Origin: Arcobacter sp. EP1 | GTDB lineage: Bacteria > Campylobacterota > Campylobacteria > Campylobacterales > Arcobacteraceae | NCBI GenBank assembly: GCA_001655195.1 | Contig: LPNY01000209.1 | Coordinates: 28,756 to 92,755 of the forward strand | DNA: 64,000 nucleotides | Reading direction: 5' to 3' | Part shown: positions 63,110-64,000 of the stretch, in pieces | How positions within the stretch are numbered: the first letter of the stretch is position 1 | Layout: every line of letters starts with the position of its first letter | Program-made: the position numbers and the translations under genes | The notes under the pieces: generated by a model | Databases searched by the model: none | Told to the model about the DNA's origin: nothing | Seen by the model: the letters and a program-made list of their open reading frames with translations, nothing else

Positions 63110-64000
63110 TACATATAATTAGTAGATTTTTCATTATCCTGTTCATTAGTAGCATTTTGATTTAAACTACCCTCTTCAGAACTATTTTGTTGAGTATTTG
63201 AAGAACTCTCCTTTTGACTACCTTCATTTGAACTATCATTTTGCATTCCAAAGTCTAATGAAAAACTTGTTTCTTCGCTAAAATTTTTAGATAAAGCATT
63301 ACGCAGTGTACTTTGGCTCTCATTCATAGCATCTAGGGTAGCGTTATTAGACATACTCATACTAATTGAAATTCCATTCTCACGATCATTTTTCATCATA
63401 ATAGAAATTGATCCTAAGTGAGAGGGTAATAAGTTAATTCTGAATGCAGTTACAGGTGGTTTATAGTTATTATACATTTCTCTTGCCACATCTGACATCA
63501 TTGTTGACATTTGTTGCCGTGCACCAATAATTCTTGATTCAATATTTTGAGCTAGCGAAGGAGCAACGGCTATTTGAACAACCGTTTCAGCCGAATTTGA
63601 TTGAGTGGTTGCAGCTGCTGTTTGGTGTGATCTTAAAACTGCAGAGGCAGCTTCTACTTTTTGCAAACTATCATTCATCACATTTTTAACAAAAGCTAGT
63701 CTCTCTAATGTTTTATCTAAAACTTTTTTATCTTCAACATTTTTTACATCAAGCTTGGTACTTTCTAATCCTAACTCCAAGACTTTGGCACTTTGTTTAA
63801 CATCTTCAACACTTTTCGCATTTTTTGCTAATTCTTTACCTTCATGGCTTACTTCTAAGGCCTTTTGAGAAAGTTCTTTCTTTTGGGTACTTAAATACAT
63901 ATTTGTTAATATACTATTCTTAGACTCTTTAACTGGCTCATTTAAAGTTCTAACATTTTGTGCAGTTTCATTATTCTCTTTAGATAAAACCTCTTTTTTT
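63109..64000 (-). CDS. fliK: FliK-like flagellar hook-length control protein (partial, N-terminus off window)
   Basis: At least 297 residues; the frame is open through the right edge, so the Met codon at 63900 is internal. A long helical, low-complexity part is followed by a C-terminal domain near VTAFRINLLPSHLGSISIMM, the signature of FliK/Flg_hook C-terminal domains that contact FlhB. The end is Gln/Asn/Ser/Glu-rich. It overlaps fliR by 1 nt. Such proteins measure hook length by their extended N-terminal part, which is mostly outside the window. Confidence 0.82.
   Translation of the reverse strand, partial: KKEVLSKENNETAQNVRTLNEPVKESKNSILTNMYLSTQKKELSQKALEVSHEGKELAKNAKSVEDVKQSAKVLELGLESTKLDVKNVEDKKVLDKTLERLAFVKNVMNDSLQKVEAASAVLRSHQTAAATTQSNSAETVVQIAVAPSLAQNIESRIIGARQQMSTMMSDVAREMYNNYKPPVTAFRINLLPSHLGSISIMMKNDRENGISISMSMSNNATLDAMNESQSTLRNALSKNFSEETSFSLDFGMQNDSSNEGSQKESSSNTQQNSSEEGSLNQNATNEQDNEKSTNYM

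Noticed and set aside
63109..63900. FliK-like gene starting at the Met at 63900
   Set aside because: The same frame stays open to the window edge with similar composition, so the true start lies outside.

Overview
The window comes from a low-GC, flagellated member of the Campylobacterota, most likely a marine relative of Arcobacter. The grounds are the AT-rich composition, frequent TTG and GTG starts, histidine kinases with an HQWRQPL box, very large periplasmic-binding/PAS sensors, and flagellar genes mixed with unrelated genes. No rRNA, tRNA, CRISPR array, transposase or phage gene was seen, so this looks like ordinary chromosome with a dense iron region at the left.

1-18.3 kb, iron region. 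Six overlapping minus-strand genes (1-3712) look like a ferrosome (fez) operon: a P1B-type ATPase, two short single-helix proteins, a magnetosome MamC-like membrane protein, a ferritin-like DUF2202 protein and a small HMA-like protein. They diverge from feoAB, with a Fur-box-like palindrome on each side. Next come fur, a newly noticed 48-codon ORF overlapping the fur start, an unknown 125-aa gene behind stacked Fur boxes, and three Fur-box-headed units: (a) FTR1 iron permease, an FAD amino-oxidase/mutase-like enzyme, an unknown exported protein and a GT-C glycosyltransferase; (b) a 670-aa exported protein without cysteine; (c) a nucleotide-sugar epimerase and a 1121-aa chimera of membrane domain, beta-propeller and six-haem cytochrome c. 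I read (a)-(c) as one iron-responsive system joining iron uptake, surface glycan synthesis and electron transfer. No described system that I know of matches it.

18.3-33.8 kb. A trpA-bpt operon with two small envelope genes is followed by a signalling operon: two solute-binding proteins, a 2916-aa receptor (seven SBP_bac_3 domains, one membrane helix, six PAS domains, SpoIIE/PP2C phosphatase), a response regulator, a SiaB-like kinase, a SiaC-like (DUF1987) target, a GGDEF-like protein lacking the active site, and an HD-GYP protein. This resembles the Pseudomonas SiaABCD partner switch rewired toward c-di-GMP breakdown.

34-45 kb. Housekeeping and assorted genes: panB-ruvB-AI-2E transporter, a leucine-rich-repeat/J-domain-like pair, a ferredoxin:thioredoxin reductase-rhodanese fusion, aat, a monohaem cytochrome lipoprotein, clpA-clpS, bioD. 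With bpt, the bacterial N-degron pathway (Bpt, Aat, ClpS, ClpA) is nearly all here.

45-64 kb. One long minus-strand run: flagellar export and structure genes (fliK partial, fliR, flhB, a periplasmic TPR gene, fliI, flgL, flhA), then batD, a HlyD-like adaptor, a molybdopterin oxidoreductase, an MFS transporter, a small unknown protein, a histidine kinase and a metallo-beta-lactamase/GAF/HD-GYP fusion. Many neighbours overlap or nearly touch, suggesting translational coupling.
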